Below, piece by piece: positions 62,543 through 64,000 of a stretch of 64,000 nt of DNA. The DNA comes from Clostridium estertheticum subsp. estertheticum. Lineage in GTDB: Bacteria > Bacillota > Clostridia > Clostridiales > Clostridiaceae. The DNA lies in NCBI RefSeq assembly GCF_001877035.1, contig NZ_CP015756.1, positions 2,595,001 to 2,659,000 on the forward strand, written 5' to 3'. Position 1 is the stretch's first letter. Every line of letters begins with the position of its first letter. A model generated the notes under the pieces. That model was not told where the DNA came from, did no database searches, and was given only the letters and a program-made list of their open reading frames with translations. The position numbers and the translations under genes were made by a program.

Positions 62543-63085
62543 CTATTTAGTATATGCATTATCCCAAGTGTTTGAAAATACAAATTCTTTTACATCTTTT
62601 TTATCATAATGTTCTTTACTCTCTGCAATTTCTCCAATTGGGGTTATAGCAACTACCTTATAATTTTGTGGAATTGACAATGCTTTTTTGATAATATCCT
62701 CATCAATTGCAGCAATCCAACAAGTTCCATACCCCTCATTAGTAGCAGATAAAACAAAATGCTCCATAGCTATAGCACTATCTACTAAATAATACTCTTT
62801 ATTTTCTACTTCTCCCGAAGCATTTGGATCCGCAACTACAACTGCTGTCATTGGTGCATCAATTATTGACTGAGCTGCTGAATTATCATTATTCATTATA
62901 GCTTTTGAAATTTGATTAAGTTCCTGCTTTTCATCAACTAATATAAATTTATAAGATGTTTTATTCTTCCATGAAGGTGACATCATAGCCGCATTAATCA
63001 TTCTAGCCAATTTTTCTGCATTTACTGGGGTACTTTTAAATTTCTTAATACTTTTTCTATTTTCAACTACATCATAAAATTCCAT
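62543..63085 (-). CDS. Nitroreductase-family flavoprotein
   Basis: The 180-residue FMN protein has RKSIKKFKSTPV at the start, MMSPSWKNKTSYKFILV, and EGYGTCWIAA plus KVVAITPIGE near the end, all typical of the nitroreductase fold. It reduces nitro, quinone or similar substrates with NAD(P)H; the natural substrate is unknown. The ATG at 63085 has AAAGGAG; the open frame upstream to 63193 overlaps the murJ end and lacks a ribosome site. Confidence 0.88.
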   Translation of the reverse strand: MEFYDVVENRKSIKKFKSTPVNAEKLARMINAAMMSPSWKNKTSYKFILVDEKQELNQISKAIMNNDNSAAQSIIDAPMTAVVVADPNASGEVENKEYYLVDSAIAMEHFVLSATNEGYGTCWIAAIDEDIIKKALSIPQNYKVVAITPIGEIAESKEHYDKKDVKEFVFSNTWDNAYTK

Positions 63086-63137
63086 ATAACACACTCCTTT
63101 AAATTTAGTATGTGCAATAATTGAATAAACAATGTAA

Positions 63138-64000
63138 TTATTTTTTCGAAATTTTGCTTTTAAATATATTCCATACATACATAGTTTCTTCAATTTTAAA
63201 AAGGTATGTCAAAACAAAATATAATATACTTCCTATAGCTGCACATACAAATAAAATTGTTAAATTCAAAACAAATCCTGACACTAAATTAATTATAAAT
63301 ATTTTTTTCATGAAATATATTATCACGCCCATAATAATAGAAGCTATAGATATTTTTCCCACGGTTTTAGCCATAGAACTAAACTGTATTCCTGGAAATT
63401 TCTTATTCATCTTAAGAAACAACATTAAAGTAATAGCTACCGATGATATTGATGATGATAATGCTAGTCCCGGTACTAACAGATGCCTATACAAAACAGC
63501 ACTTAAAACAACATTTATTACCACACCTACTACACTATATATCATCGGTGTCTTAGTATCTTTAGCTGAGTAAAATGCCCTATTTAATACGTCACGTACT
63601 CCATAAGCTACCATAGTTGGAGAATATAATACTAATGCCTCTGAAACCAATTTCATGCTACTTATTGTGAATTTTCCTCTTAAATATAGTACACTAATTA
63701 AAGGTTCTCTTAATATTACTATTGCAAGTGCAGCAGGTATCATTACTAGATTTATGATGTTAATTGATTTAACCAAGGATTTTTTATATTCCTCATGATT
63801 ATTTTGAACAATGAATGTAGAGAGTATTGGGTATATTATCATAGATACTGCCACAGCAAAAACTTCATAAGTGAGTAAAGTCACCTTATTTGCGCAATCA
63901 AGAATTGACGCTGCTCCCTCATATAAACCTATTGCAAATGATCTATTAATGAATAAATTGAATTGCATTGTTGCAGTACTTATTATTATAGGAATCATTA
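63138..64000 (-). CDS. murJ: Lipid II flippase MurJ (5' end outside window)
   Basis: About 287 C-terminal codons are visible of a roughly 510-residue family. The protein has many membrane segments and MurJ/MATE-like stretches (TMQFNLFINRSFAIGLYEGAASILDCANKV, LVLYSPTMVAYGVRDVLNRAFYSAKDTKTPM). MurJ flips lipid II across the membrane for peptidoglycan synthesis. The N-terminal half lies beyond the right edge. It reads toward the nitroreductase gene with a short gap. Confidence 0.88.
   Translation of the reverse strand, partial: MIPIIISTATMQFNLFINRSFAIGLYEGAASILDCANKVTLLTYEVFAVAVSMIIYPILSTFIVQNNHEEYKKSLVKSINIINLVMIPAALAIVILREPLISVLYLRGKFTISSMKLVSEALVLYSPTMVAYGVRDVLNRAFYSAKDTKTPMIYSVVGVVINVVLSAVLYRHLLVPGLALSSSISSVAITLMLFLKMNKKFPGIQFSSMAKTVGKISIASIIMGVIIYFMKKIFIINLVSGFVLNLTILFVCAAIGSILYFVLTYLFKIEETMYVWNIFKSKISKK

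Overview
The window is chromosomal DNA of a low-GC, spore-forming anaerobe of the Clostridium type. The evidence is the strong AT bias, GGAGG-type ribosome binding sites with frequent TTG and GTG starts, the spoIIA-sigF and spoVA operons, a yunB-type gene, ytaF, a spore photoproduct lyase and a BofC-like gene next to ruvAB. No rRNA, tRNA, CRISPR array, insertion sequence or prophage was seen.

Positions 1-35,900 are mostly core genome. They hold queA (cut by the left edge), ruvB and ruvA, a BofC-like gene, a DUF523/DUF1722 gene, aat, splB, rlmA, an AI-2E/PerM family transporter, a glutaredoxin and a DEAD-box helicase. Next come an SDR dehydrogenase, a three-gene cell-wall cassette (VanY-type peptidase, amidase, coiled-coil protein), an FNR-like regulator with four conserved-looking cysteines, an Rrf2 regulator and ytaF. 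These are followed by several small unrecognised or Cys-rich genes, yebC, a YigZ-family gene, a HEAT-repeat gene, a MocR-type regulator, a nucleotidyltransferase, hflX with an extra JAMM-like domain, hpt, yunB, a class A PBP, spoVAC-AD-AE and spoIIAA-spoIIAB-sigF.

Positions 36,400-59,100 are the metabolic heart. The genes include a GABA permease candidate, GABA aminotransferase (gabT), 4-hydroxybutyrate dehydrogenase (4hbD), CoA-dependent succinate semialdehyde dehydrogenase (sucD), a succinyl-CoA:CoA transferase (cat1), two 4-hydroxybutyrate CoA-transferases and 4-hydroxybutyryl-CoA dehydratase (abfD). Together they can carry GABA or succinate to crotonyl-CoA and so to butyrate. The permease-gabT unit and the seven-gene abfD-to-4hbD operon each start at a near-perfect sigma-54 promoter. 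Both have matching upstream palindromes at about -240 and a shared 30-base inverted repeat near -120. A CBS-PAS-AAA+-Fis enhancer-binding protein gene lies just upstream of the abfD operon. A third near-identical sigma-54 promoter heads an operon for an acyl carrier protein, an AMP-forming acyl ligase, LuxE and LuxC, which is an acid-to-aldehyde reduction module without luciferase. The ligase frame is broken at a run of nine A that also forms a dnaX-like slippery site.

Positions 59,050-64,000 hold an orphan Eco57I-type adenine methyltransferase resembling C. difficile CamA, a cyclodeaminase/FchA-like gene, an EamA transporter, a nitroreductase and the 3' part of murJ (cut by the right edge).

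All assignments come from reading the sequence and recalled family knowledge. No database search was run.
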